A stretch of DNA of 39,213 bases. Origin: Sergeia podlipaevii. Taxonomy: Eukaryota > Euglenozoa > Kinetoplastea > Trypanosomatida > Trypanosomatidae. The notes beneath the pieces were generated by a model, which saw only the letters and a program-made list of their open reading frames with translations, searched no databases and was not told the origin of the DNA. The position numbers and the translations under genes are program-made. Every line of letters starts with the position of its first letter. Position 1 is the stretch's first letter. The stretch is from contig JASANZ010002048.1 of NCBI GenBank assembly GCA_030849805.1, positions 1 to 39,213 on the forward strand, in the 5' to 3' direction. Of this stretch, positions 28,401 through 36,950 are shown in pieces.

Positions 28401-29952
28401 CATACGGGGTCGCTGCTGGCCGAATAAACACAGCCACCAGCGCCGCTGCTGCAGCACCACCACTGCCCGTTGCATCGAACCTGCTTTGTACTTGTCCTAG
28501 TTGTGCCTTTCTACTCGTCACTACAGTGGAGAAGAAGAATGTTGGACAAGACAAGGTGAGCTGATGCACCGCCCATGGTCCATCCACCACTTCTCCGCAC
28601 ACCCGCATCCAGTCAACATTGGATCCCTTGCAGTTCTCCGCCACCACACATCTTTGTCTCTCGCGTATAACGCAAATAGTTAAGTGGTCTGTCCGTGGAT
28701 CACCTATAATGGACTCGAACTGATGAAGGACCGCAAGAAGTGGATGGTGGTGGCGGTGGATTATAGCTCTAGCTGCGCTTGTTACGGCACCTGTAGATGC
28801 AGCAGCAGCGGAAGGAGAAGAAGAATACGCCGACTGTAGTGGTTGACTGGAGTAACAGTAGTCGGTAGTGCCTAATAGCCAGCGCAGCTGCCGAAGAGGC
28901 CCGCAGGCACCTCGCACGACGCCAAAGCTATCCGCGTGAAGCAGCAGCGGCAAAGAGCCAACGGCATCCAAGTGCCACTGGGCTCCCTCGCGCCTCGTTA
29001 GTTCCATATAGCGCACCGACCCCGCAGCAGATCCTGCATTGGCAAGTGCCACACGCAACTGTAACTGTGTCGGTAACGGTGAAGACAGTACATCTGAGTT
29101 GGTATTGAGATGAATAGGAAGAGTGGAGATACTAGAGCAGTGGGTAGCAAGTAACGAAACGGGCTGAACGAGACAATTTGCCGTATTCGCATCATCACCG
29201 GCAGTCGGTGTGTTGGCCATGTCAGACAAAAGCATGCGCGTTAATGGTAGCCATTGTACTTGAGTAAGTGTGGCAGCAGCACGAGAAGCGTTTGAATGAA
29301 CGTCCGTGGTATCAGCATGCTTTTCAGCAACCATGCAGAACCTCGCAATAGCGCAGCAGCCGCATGTAAAGCTAAGAAACAAGTCTGTCGTGCATGCATC
29401 AGTACACTCACTGTGTGCCACAGACATGGCAGCGATGGCAATGGGCACGCACAGAGGAGGAGGAGGGCAATCAGCTGCGGCGGAAGTATTCGATACAACA
29501 AAGGCTGCTTCCATCGAGGCAGGAAATCGACGTGTCAGTGTCCCCAGTTCAGCGCCTGTAGAACCTGCAGGCAAGGACGACGGCGACAGAAACGAAGATG
29601 AGCCCCCGCATATGGTACACACACTTGAGGAGGAGGAAAAGTCTCCCGCTGATGCTGTTTTCGCTTTGGGAGGGAGCGTGCCTTCCCTCTCGCTACCCAC
29701 TGCTGCTGCTGCTGCTGCCTCTCGCAGGCATGTGTAAAGCGAAGGTTGCTGTACTGAACAACTTTGCTGCATCGTTGAGGCAGCAGTGAAGAAATGACAA
29801 GACGAGCGACTAACGCAAGAAGAAGAAGCAGCAGCAGCAGCAGACCAGTAAAAGGCAAGGGTGGCGGCGTCGCAGATGTACACCTGCAACTTCTCTCCAT
29901 CGCTCGCGCTACCTGTGCCAAATGGACCTGCATTGAAGCTGCTGGAGAGCAT
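25471..29952 (-). CDS. Unrecognised 1493-residue Ala/Ser/Val-rich protein
   Basis: No known family recognised. The open frame of nearly 4.5 kb and the mixed hydrophobic/charged segments between homopolymer runs show it is a real gene. Sections with short strand-like hydrophobic stretches (for example DLALVVDANSGCVLHVCR, ESAILVLSGLQVM, VYICDAATLAFYW) hint at beta-propeller or beta-rich architecture, but no WD or Kelch repeat can be aligned. Cysteine pairs occur near both ends: CTIC (C112, C115), and CRTC with a further Cys (C1421, C1424, C1438), which could be zinc sites. A CGCC cluster lies near residue 200. Poly-Ala, poly-Ser, poly-Pro and poly-Gly runs interrupt it. There is no clear signal peptide, and the C-terminal LLLLRAVPVSS is too short for a membrane anchor. 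The start is the ATG at 29950-29952. Confidence 0.75.
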   Translation of the reverse strand: MLSSSFNAGPFGTGSASDGEKLQVYICDAATLAFYWSAAAAASSSCVSRSSCHFFTAASTMQQSCSVQQPSLYTCLREAAAAAAVGSEREGTLPPKAKTASAGDFSSSSSVCTICGGSSSFLSPSSLPAGSTGAELGTLTRRFPASMEAAFVVSNTSAAADCPPPPLCVPIAIAAMSVAHSECTDACTTDLFLSFTCGCCAIARFCMVAEKHADTTDVHSNASRAAATLTQVQWLPLTRMLLSDMANTPTAGDDANTANCLVQPVSLLATHCSSISTLPIHLNTNSDVLSSPLPTQLQLRVALANAGSAAGSVRYMELTRREGAQWHLDAVGSLPLLLHADSFGVVRGACGPLRQLRWLLGTTDYCYSSQPLQSAYSSSPSAAAASTGAVTSAARAIIHRHHHPLLAVLHQFESIIGDPRTDHLTICVIRERQRCVVAENCKGSNVDWMRVCGEVVDGPWAVHQLTLSCPTFFFSTVVTSRKAQLGQVQSRFDATGSGGAAAAALVAVFIRPAATPYAPSPLLRSGAILDKNEAPLYSQQQHTLTVFGSGGELARAVVGGFVDSAVQLPLQQQHQQRYSASSPLSSESAGSSVVVVGRVASLVKGPHGTLACVLLDIRAAAAAAATSAETCDDSRSSRGGGGGVDHHSSYSRDAHRGGGGNFHLHLHSSNKKLGSDSSGAMASLSFVSVEVVQRVVVTPSLTPAAPGIMACLGSVGGGGGTGDGVAVVESSLVCAVISANMESNYLEYGLTSVPLLEAAAAPPPPPPSSTTSFSFPATAIINSRKHVRLADLWRHTVLFGLDTEAQFFSAAPADGGYGELVSCAALPSAAATEKDHICDGGKEAGEVGVAARRRDFCGGGGGGFIGLTRCGRICTFLANTERSSRKSNKHDSSDAIYVLSTLQSRFYPSLPSPFSSTGASSLAAAAAAVPTTSNTLLRLAIEMLLSAEAGDVQMVAFYFAVPRASSPSSSVPPNNSSTPLIDYLLLCCMAVRDLALVVDANSGCVLHVCRTSSSSSGSPHSHFSRINASRGSCGFIPLQLEHMASHGESAILVLSGLQVMSEDAKKSTHNRDTLVSDRVDTAVVEGAEEERTQAYVCLLQVSLLAYSPPPSSSVSASTTIAAAMDVSTDAELAPLISIRVADAMALAEEEEEEEGCVSLPFFSLCPKHSSTFTEGREEGEKGVKEYTSVIFFSGQCAGEVVVCVLRSSSPSSLSPASHVVTPATETTGGGGAGVFELPTLIFFLRDTPYHAARDARFWQEHVNLTRVPQVTPWLPEVVRKLAAGRTGGGGCATDGVGDGMLCVVTWRQLRCLAPLPHQQKKYGEQNEEAAGPTLSSLFIHVLTVVSGEGVNSGAVSCIVAFASSQCERDAADTRGQKDEVDPVTLAPWHVFPLDAAYGIITDATFIHRGGDADADAESYWCRTCASVVEGEDVAVGQCELLLNRGALRKAMEESDATVCITSLSDKPCVVVHTRPLSAAAVTLLLLRAVPVSS

Positions 29953-30935
29953 GAATAAGAGAGAAGTTATAGTAGAGATCTGATATATTGTTTTTCGCTT
30001 TGTTTCACCTCATCAATGTCTATAGATACGTCTATCAGTGATAGCAATTTGCTGTTGTTACTCTCCTTGGAAAAAGAAACATGTATAATTATGCAGACCA
30101 ATCAAAAATCAAAAGAAGGAAGAGTTTTTAAAAAGAAAGGGAAAAAGTAATTCGAAGTAAACGCCAAATTAAAGGAAGCATAAAGGCACCAATACACTGT
30201 TGACATGTGACTAGGACCAAAAAAATCAAAGGTCTCATCACATAGCAGCAAAATAGAGAGAGAGAGAAAAAAAAAAGCAGTATGCCGCCATGAATTCCAA
30301 AAAAAAAAAGTGTTGTTTGATATACGTGATGACGAAAATGACGATATCCCTCCTCCTCGACCCAACCCAATGAGTAAGTGAAACATTCAAAACAAAAAAA
30401 CAGAAAAAAAAAGGGACGTAGCCGCTACACAAATATCTGGTTGTATATATATATACGTTTGTGCATATGTGTGAAGGGAAAAAGGGGGGTCAATAACACC
30501 TCGGGGTCAGATGCGGAGATATAACGACAAGACAAACGTCACACACACAAAGGTGTAACTCACCTACGAAATACCTGTCCAAGACAGCTTTGGTCATCCC
30601 TCCCTCCCTCCTTCCTCCTCCCCCCCTCCCCACACACACATACACAGAGGCACACTCACATGAACCCCAAGAAAAAAAGGAGTAAAAAAAGGATAAATAT
30701 ATATGTGGACGACAGCAATACACACAACTACTGCGCAAAAAGAGGGATGCGTACAGAGCACCAAAAAAAAAACACTCCAAAACATGGCAACACAAAAGAA
30801 AAAAGAAGAGAATCCGCTAAAAAGCATCCCACTGCAAGGAATCATAATTTTTTTCTTATTATTTTCCAAACACAGCTTAGTTCTCCTTCTTCTCCTCGTG
30901 TCAATGTTGAAGTGACCAGTTTAGTGGTAGCACAG
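29953..30935. other. Spacer between the SAP-like protein gene and the 1493-residue gene; no gene seen
   Basis: AT-rich with A-runs, TA alternation near 30443-30454, and a C/T-rich block with CA run at about 30597-30640. A purine-rich stretch at 29955-29980 may contribute the trans-splicing tract of the 1493-residue gene. Confidence 0.6.
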
Positions 30936-32465
30936 TCAAACAAGACCGAACTCACGATCGTACACCTCCGTCACAGCATCGGCAAACCGGTTGGCCAGCT
31001 CGAACGCTTCAAGGCCCACAGCCCTCACATTCATCATGACTCCTGCCGCCGAAGCGGCACCCGCAGGTATGGACACCAAAAGCGTATACTCCACTCGGAC
31101 GTCCTCCTCCTCATCTAGCAAGACTATGAGAGGCTGTCGCCTCACCTCCTTCACTGTGAACACCACACCACTCTCGCTGACACGCTCGAAACGGCGAGTT
31201 TCATTCTCGGAAAGGTATGTCAGCTGTCCATGCTCAGGTGGCAAGACATCGGAGACATCGTCGTTGACAAGTTCTACTATAGGGAAAGAAGAAAACATAT
31301 CCACCTCCTGACGTCGCACCGGAGGCCGGGAGCGAAGCAACGCGCACACATCAGGTCCACGAGCGCGAGTGTTGAAGGTAGTCTGTATATCAACCCATTC
31401 ACTCTGCAAGGAAACAAGCTTTGCGTTCTCGTTCAGCTCAAATAAGCGCTTATCCTTAGCACGCTTGATCGTACCTTCATACGAGAGCGTTGCTGGGCCC
31501 TTGCCTACACGCAAGAAGCCTTCCTTTTCCAAAAACGCCTCTGCAGCTGCCACCGCGCCTTCAGGAACTGCCTCAACAAAGGTGTAAGGTTTTGTCAGCT
31601 GGAGCCGTTGCTGGATAGTATACGCCGAAACAATGTTCTCGCCATGTGTTCGCCCTTCTGAGTCGATCAGCAGCTTGCCAAGGCTCAGACGCAGCTCGCC
31701 ATCCATTTGTAAGTTACTCATGTTAAGGAAGCACCACTGAAGTACCTTGCTATAGCGCGTCCGTAACGCTGCAGCGGCGTCAGAGGACACGAGCGTATAA
31801 CATTCCAAATTCGCCGGTGAGCCTGGAAAGGCAATGGTGTTGACACGCGACACTACAAGATCCGCTGTACTGCCATCGGCAAGCACCTGGAACGCCTTTG
31901 GTGCCATGTGTGCTGCTCCCTCGTAAAAGCCTGATTGTGCTAGATCAAGTAGTGTCTCCGGCTGCATCGCAGGTGCGCTCCAACGCCCGTACTCACCCTC
32001 TTGCTGCTGCTGTTGTGGAGACTGCTGGGACTTCTGTTGAGCGGCATTACTAGCACTGTCTTTTGCATACATAAACTCCTCCACACGCCGCACGACCGCA
32101 ACCTTGCGTGCGCCATCCAGGTCAACAATAGGGGCTCCCTGCGAAGCCAAAAAGTCTCGCATTTGAGACACGGAAAGTGAGAAGAGATTGCCCTCATTCC
32201 AGAGCTCCCACACGCGAGCAAACTCAACTGCTTCATTTCCAGATGCGTTGCTCAACAAGGATGCTCTGTCTACATCCAGTCCACTGGCCGCAGCGGCAGT
32301 AGCAGCGACGGCGGCACTGCTGCTGCTTTGCCATCGTCGTTGATACAATTGCGGCGCTGCTACTGTTGCCATCACCACGGGTGAGGAAGCATAGAATGGG
32401 AACTGGCGAATCCTAGTGGCGACGTTATGGTGACGATAAAGACAACTTCGGATAACTGATGACAT
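30936..32465 (-). CDS. Probable mitochondrial protein with SAP-like motif
   Basis: 509 residues. The N-terminus (MSSVIRSCLYRHHNVATRIRQF, then YQRRWQSSSS) is Arg/Ser-rich and free of acidic residues for about 60 positions, a good mitochondrial targeting sequence. Residues about 92-131 (NLFSLSVSQMRDFLASQGAP, then DGARKVAVVRRVEEFM) resemble a SAP helix-turn-helix nucleic-acid-binding motif. A Gln-rich linker follows, then about 340 residues of well-mixed globular sequence with no family I can name. In kinetoplastids many such proteins belong to mitochondrial RNA-processing or kinetoplast DNA complexes (gRNA-binding GAP1/2 and RBP38 are comparisons that come to mind), but I cannot confirm any. 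The start at 32463-32465 is supported by an acceptor four bases upstream; the longer in-frame ATG at 32550-32552 lies above it. Confidence 0.82.
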   Translation of the reverse strand: MSSVIRSCLYRHHNVATRIRQFPFYASSPVVMATVAAPQLYQRRWQSSSSAAVAATAAAASGLDVDRASLLSNASGNEAVEFARVWELWNEGNLFSLSVSQMRDFLASQGAPIVDLDGARKVAVVRRVEEFMYAKDSASNAAQQKSQQSPQQQQQEGEYGRWSAPAMQPETLLDLAQSGFYEGAAHMAPKAFQVLADGSTADLVVSRVNTIAFPGSPANLECYTLVSSDAAAALRTRYSKVLQWCFLNMSNLQMDGELRLSLGKLLIDSEGRTHGENIVSAYTIQQRLQLTKPYTFVEAVPEGAVAAAEAFLEKEGFLRVGKGPATLSYEGTIKRAKDKRLFELNENAKLVSLQSEWVDIQTTFNTRARGPDVCALLRSRPPVRRQEVDMFSSFPIVELVNDDVSDVLPPEHGQLTYLSENETRRFERVSESGVVFTVKEVRRQPLIVLLDEEEDVRVEYTLLVSIPAGAASAAGVMMNVRAVGLEAFELANRFADAVTEVYDREFGLV

Positions 32466-33319
32466 AGTTCTAAAGGGGAAAGAAAAGCAAAATAAAGCGA
32501 GATGGTCTGATTTCCTGCAAACTTTAAAGAAAAATGTTGTGAACAAATCCAATTGGTTGCACTGCGTGTGTATCTTCTACTGGAAGAGAAACTTAGTTAT
32601 TCCTCTTTTCTTTTCTTTTCACCCCTGAAAATCAAGGCTGTCTTTGCAAAAAGCGAAGATGCAAAGAACGAAAAGTCCTTCGGGTTGGTATAATATATTT
32701 TATTTTTAAACTAAAAGGGAGGAGTTTCAAAAAAAAAAAAAAAAGAGGGCAGATAAGAAAAAAAAGGGAGACATTCATACAGTGTTCCATAATTGACATA
32801 AAAAGAAGAGGAGCATTGTCAAAAATGCAATACATGAATAAACAAATGTAAAGAATGCTTAGCACTTCAAAAAAAAAAAAAAAAAAAAGACCTCTAAATG
32901 AGCTGATATACTTTTCTGTAGTGTCACAAGCATTCTAACCGCATCCAGGATGCAATGGAAAAACTGGAAAGGGGAAACCAGATTACTTTAAGTATTCCAT
33001 CTTCTCCATTTCTAAAAAAAAAAAAAAAAAACGTTTCAATGTTGCAGAAAAGAGTACTTATGGTGCATAGGAATCAAAACATACGCACGCGCAAAAAAAA
33101 AAAAAATGCATATTAAAACGGGGGGATAATCTAAAGCTCTATGTTTCTCTTATTCAACAATAGCATTAAAAAAATTGATAACGCAGTCAGAACAACAACA
33201 AAAGAAGCACTCCCTCTAAAAATTTCAGTTCATTTTTTAGAAAAAAAAAAATGCAGTAGACATGCTCAAATTGTGTATTTTCTTTAAATAAAAGAAGTCT
33301 ATATATTACCAAACCACTG
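32466..33319. other. Spacer between zinc-finger gene and SAP-like gene; no gene seen
   Basis: AT-rich with several long A homopolymers (about 32729-32744, 32869-32888, 33014-33030, 33093-33105). No convincing frame. Confidence 0.62.
32470..32471 (-). promoter_or_regulatory. Predicted spliced-leader acceptor with 4-nt 5' UTR
   Basis: Minus strand reads TTTTCTTTCCCCTTTAG, then AACT, then ATG. A strong pyrimidine tract and TAG fix the start codon of the SAP-like gene. Confidence 0.6.
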
Positions 33320-34930
33320 TCACATGGGAGTATGAGTTCTTGTGTGTGTGCGAGGCTGTGGAGCTCTACTTCCCTCCATATCGTCCAGCCCAGTTGCCTG
33401 CGCAAAAGAAATAGCAGTATCCACTATGGAAAAGCTTGCAGACTTGGGTTTGCAGTCGTCGTCATCATCATCCAAAGCAGAAGGAGAACAAAAAGTGCTA
33501 CCTAAGAGTTCCGTGGCATCTGCAAAGCTGCTTGTGAGGCACCTGCAACACTCATCTCCACTCACTTGTACAGAAGGTGAAACTGCAAGAGTTGGATGAG
33601 AACAAAGTGGAATACCCTTGGATAGCGTTGTCGTCATCATCGAACTCTGCGTTTTCGTCATGCTTGGCACAGGTGCTGCTTTGTTGATGGATGACTCCAT
33701 TGTGAGCATCGTGCCGCGATCGCTACCGTGATTTAAACTGTAAATACGCAAAATCTCCGTGGGACAGTGGTCCGGTAGACGGTGGACTCCACCGCATTCG
33801 TTTTGCGCAGCACAAGATCCACGGATCCAGTTCAAGCACAGATTCTGTGGAGCACACGCAAACACGCAACTAGTAGAGTTGCGGCAGGCGCCGTACCATC
33901 GCAAACAGGGATGGGTCTCCAAACAAAAAGACCGCTGTTGGGGATTCGTATGGCGTTCAGTTGTTTTCGTCATTGAAGGCAACGCTCCATTGCCAGCACT
34001 TACCTGCTGTGTCTTTGGCGTTTCAGCCGCTGCCTCGAGGCCCGTGCTTGTAAAAACGGCCTCTCTCTTTACAGATTTTTCATCCCCTTCATCATCCGCT
34101 TCCTCATCATCAAAAATGCGACGCGCAGGATGTGGCTGGTGAACAGAATCACATTCCGCCAGCCCTTGGTTGGCTGGACATTTTTCAGTGTCGTCGTCAA
34201 CAAAATCGTGCCTGAGTGCAAAAAAGCGCGCCTTTGTTTGAATAAACGAAAATGCATCAGCATTGCAGCTACCCAGTTCAAGTAACGTTTGAATAAGCTC
34301 CTCCTTGGTAGCCTGTAACAGCTGCTTCTCCAGCGCAACTCCAGTTAAAGCAGAAACATAAGGCTTCGGCGTGGAATTGACTGCGTTGCTGCGAGCGGTC
34401 AGATTATTTTTTTTACAAGAAGGAGATAATCCGCCGGTCGATACGTTTTCGCATACAGACTTATCAGTTGTTGGCAAAGCAGTCGATCGAGATTTAAAAG
34501 ACTCAGGTATCCATTGAGAAGCTATATTGTGGCCGTATATCCGATCTGTAAAACCTGTCTGAGCGGCCTGCGAGGAGTATCCATAGACTGATGAAGCAGG
34601 AGAAATGCACACCAGATAATCTACACTTCTATTATTTCTTTCACAATTCATGAAGTATGGAGATTTCATACCCTGTGGTACCGGCGTCGTTGTGCTCAGC
34701 ACACCACCAGAGATGGTGTGTGGTTCAGCTACATAATCATGATATAGCCGAGGAGTTTGTATGGTGTGCGGTGAAGGATATTGCAGACCTCTGTATGCAC
34801 TGTTGTTTTGTACTATATGCGGTGGTTGCTGCTGAGGGGACCTGTGTGCATAATGGGGTTGAGTACCTCCTCCACCGTATACATAAGGTGGAGGGCAGCA
34901 GTCCATATTTGCACTACAACGATCCATCAT
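33320..34930 (-). CDS. Tandem CCCH-type zinc-finger protein (probable RNA-binding)
   Basis: 536 residues. The second finger is a standard C-x7-C-x5-C-x3-H (C365, C373, C379, H383; core LCLNWIRGSC). Immediately before it is C-x6-C-x5-C-x3-C (C342, C349, C355, C359), a finger with Cys in place of His. Spacing and the YGAC/RGSC motifs resemble CCCH mRNA-binding proteins, abundant post-transcriptional regulators in trypanosomatids. A Leu-rich helical segment at about 196-245 (LEKQLLQATKEELIQTLLEL) may be a protein-interaction helix. The N-terminus is Tyr/Pro/Gln/His-rich and disordered, and an acidic stretch (DDEEADDEGDE) precedes the fingers. Orthology to a named ZC3H protein was not possible. 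Two adjacent ATGs give MMDRC or MDRC as the start. Confidence 0.83.
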   Translation of the reverse strand: MMDRCSANMDCCPPPYVYGGGGTQPHYAHRSPQQQPPHIVQNNSAYRGLQYPSPHTIQTPRLYHDYVAEPHTISGGVLSTTTPVPQGMKSPYFMNCERNNRSVDYLVCISPASSVYGYSSQAAQTGFTDRIYGHNIASQWIPESFKSRSTALPTTDKSVCENVSTGGLSPSCKKNNLTARSNAVNSTPKPYVSALTGVALEKQLLQATKEELIQTLLELGSCNADAFSFIQTKARFFALRHDFVDDDTEKCPANQGLAECDSVHQPHPARRIFDDEEADDEGDEKSVKREAVFTSTGLEAAAETPKTQQVSAGNGALPSMTKTTERHTNPQQRSFCLETHPCLRWYGACRNSTSCVFACAPQNLCLNWIRGSCAAQNECGGVHRLPDHCPTEILRIYSLNHGSDRGTMLTMESSINKAAPVPSMTKTQSSMMTTTLSKGIPLCSHPTLAVSPSVQVSGDECCRCLTSSFADATELLGSTFCSPSALDDDDDDCKPKSASFSIVDTAISFAQATGLDDMEGSRAPQPRTHTRTHTPM

Positions 34931-35802
34931 GGTCTGATAGTGCTATCAACTCTTTCAAAAAAAAAAAAAATCCACGTTCCACAGCGTAAATACCTTTGAG
35001 AAAGTGTATTTACAGTATCTATTACGCGAATAAATGTTTGTGTAAAGTATCGGTTCAGACACACACAAAAGATGATGTTCTAATATGTCTATAAATATTT
35101 AAATAGTACTATAAATATATTCTTAAAAAAAAAAATCTATATTGTCCCAGCCTTTAATGCACGTATCTTGTGAGGAAGAAGAAGGGAGACACAAAATCTA
35201 ACCAAAAAATAAGAGCAAAACACTTATATAAAGCGAGAAGGAAAAAGTCTCTTAATAACTTGACCCAATGTTCTCCCTATTAGCAAAAAACGAAAACGAA
35301 ATATGGATAACAAATGATTTAAAAAATTTCAGTGAAACAACATAAATAGAAAATAATGAACGACGCTTCTGAGCAAAAAAAGAAAACAAAAGAAAAAGGG
35401 AGTTTCAACAACACAGGCCCCAAAAACACAAATCACTCATATAAAATGATAATAAGAATAAGGAAGAATTGTATCTTTTTAATAGTGAAATTTAGTTTGT
35501 GTTGGTAGATATATATATATTTATTTTTAACACATAATTATAAGCGTGGCCTCATTTTCACCTCTTTCCCCTTTTTTCAACACAATAAGTACCCATCTCA
35601 TTTCCTGTTTCAATTTTCGTCAACAGAAAGTACTCACGCCTCTTTTTCCTCCTATAAAATAATAACTCCAGGAAATACACTGTTTCATTTGCTAGATAAT
35701 GCAGCAATGCTGCACATAATATCTGTATGCGTGTGCATTTGTGGCTACAACAAAACAAAATCAATACATGGCTCCTCTATTATCGCTTGCTTTCGCACAA
35801 TA
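34931..35802. other. Spacer between PFD5 and zinc-finger gene; no gene seen
   Basis: Strongly AT-rich, with A-runs and a TA run (35507-35520). No convincing frame; a 68-residue minus-strand frame at 35558-35764 has no family resemblance. Confidence 0.6.
34952..34953 (-). promoter_or_regulatory. Predicted spliced-leader acceptor for the zinc-finger gene
   Basis: A T13 tract on the minus strand (complement of 34957-34969) is followed by GAAAG. The first AG is 21 bases above the ATG. Confidence 0.4.
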
Positions 35803-36270
35803 TTAGGCCTGTTGCTGCTGTATCTGAGCCTGTTGCATGAGTGCATTCTTCTGCTGAAGCGCATCAATAACCTGGTTCTGCTGCTTCTGCTTCATTACAA
35901 TGGTCCTCTCCACGGAGTCCATGCTCTCCTTGATCTGAGCAGCGCGGGAAGTGAAGTAGGTCTTGGCGTGATCCATGGTTTGTTCTAAGAAGTAGCCGGT
36001 GCCAACGTCCACAAGGACCTTGTCGTTGGGAACCATCTCACCGCGAACGAAAAGAGAAGAGGTAATGCACACAAGAACCTCCTGAGTTTGGTTGTTGGCC
36101 TTGGCGTTTCCGTTGACCTGTCTGTACTGCTCAATAGCTTCAGTGTTGTCGACATAACGAGTGCGGCCGTTAAAAAGGCCGTCATACGCGGTACCAAGGC
36201 TACGGACGTCATTGTCAAGTTGCTGCTTGAGACCCTCAAGCTGCTCAATCGGAAGCTGGTAAACGTTCAT
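35803..36270 (-). CDS. PFD5: Prefoldin subunit 5 (alpha class)
   Basis: 155 residues. A subunit of the hexameric jellyfish-shaped chaperone that hands nascent actin and tubulin to the CCT chaperonin in the cytosol. Features are an N-terminal helix starting MNVYQLPIEQLEGLKQQLDN (the family's L.QL..LK.QLD pattern), the beta-hairpin core VLVCITSSLFVRGEM and VLVDVGTGYFLEQT, and a C-terminal helix of DHAKTYF followed by a Gln-rich tail ending QIQQQQA. Length matches the family (human 154). The start is the ATG at 36268-36270, which lies just below an acceptor AG at 36274-36275; the in-frame ATG six codons further upstream is above it. A roughly 15-residue Asn/Thr-rich insert (NGNAKANNQTQ) precedes the hairpin. 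Confidence 0.94.
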   Translation of the reverse strand: MNVYQLPIEQLEGLKQQLDNDVRSLGTAYDGLFNGRTRYVDNTEAIEQYRQVNGNAKANNQTQEVLVCITSSLFVRGEMVPNDKVLVDVGTGYFLEQTMDHAKTYFTSRAAQIKESMDSVERTIVMKQKQQNQVIDALQQKNALMQQAQIQQQQA

Positions 36271-36644
36271 TCCCTTCGCAATAAGCAAAATAAATCAAAG
36301 TATGCAAAGCAAACTATTTTAATTGAAACAATAAAAAATAAAATGAGAAGAAAAATTGTAAGCATGTGAGTTAATGACAATGGTGTTTCTTAAAAAAAAA
36401 AAAAATGAACACATATTTCAGTGTCATCACACGGGAAAATTGTAATAATTACTATTATTAATATGCTTTATGTCCATAAAACACTGTTTTCTCCGTTTAT
36501 CAATAGATTTTTAGTTGCGTGACTCAAAAAAGAAAGAATAAACATTACGTATGTAAAAGAATCAAAGAATTGTTTTCATGATAGCAAAGCATAAAGCAAA
36601 TCAGCCCGTTCAAAAAAAAAAAAAAAAAAACCCTGCCACTTTTA
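36271..36644. other. Spacer between the 80-residue ORF and PFD5; no gene seen
   Basis: AT-rich, with A13 and A18 homopolymers (36392-36404 and 36613-36630). Nothing coding. Confidence 0.6.
36274..36275 (-). promoter_or_regulatory. Predicted spliced-leader acceptor for PFD5
   Basis: Minus strand reads TTTGATTTATTTTGCTTATTGCGAAG then GGA and ATG. The first AG after the T-rich stretch excludes the upstream in-frame ATG at 36286-36288. Confidence 0.42.
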
Positions 36645-36887
36645 TCAATCAAGCTGCGTGCCATGGTTGCGTGTGAGTGGTGGAGGTGTGTACTCTAGCA
36701 GATAAAGCGCTTCCATTCCATATAGCTCCATGTAGGGAAGGCCAGGAACTAGGTTGGGATATTCGCCGCGTGGATTGGGTACAGAGACACGTGGCACTGG
36801 ATCTCCTGGAACGAGGTAAAACAACATACAGTGACTTGACGGTGTAAAAGGAAGATGCTCGTGATCCCAGGAGCATTCACGGAGCAT
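36645..36887 (-). CDS. Possible small protein of 80 residues
   Basis: I do not recognise it. The frame runs from the ATG at 36885-36887 to TGA at 36645-36647. Unlike the simple-sequence frames around it, the composition is protein-like: a Pro/Gly/Tyr-rich C-terminal half with PNPRGEYPNLVPGLPYMELY and MEALYLLEYTPPP. The GC content is also higher than in flanking spacer. A long pyrimidine tract on the minus strand (complement of about 36963-37010) and a first AG after TTGTTGT at 36951-36952 would give a 64-nt 5' UTR, as expected of a real gene. There is no signal peptide or membrane segment. It could be a lineage-specific small protein or the remnant of a longer gene; the frame is closed upstream by a stop at about 36939. 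Confidence 0.5.
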   Translation of the reverse strand: MLRECSWDHEHLPFTPSSHCMLFYLVPGDPVPRVSVPNPRGEYPNLVPGLPYMELYGMEALYLLEYTPPPLTRNHGTQLD

Positions 36888-36950
36888 CACACTTATTTTT
36901 TCTTTTCTACCTACGTCTATTGTGATTGTTTTGTTTTTCTACGATTGTTC

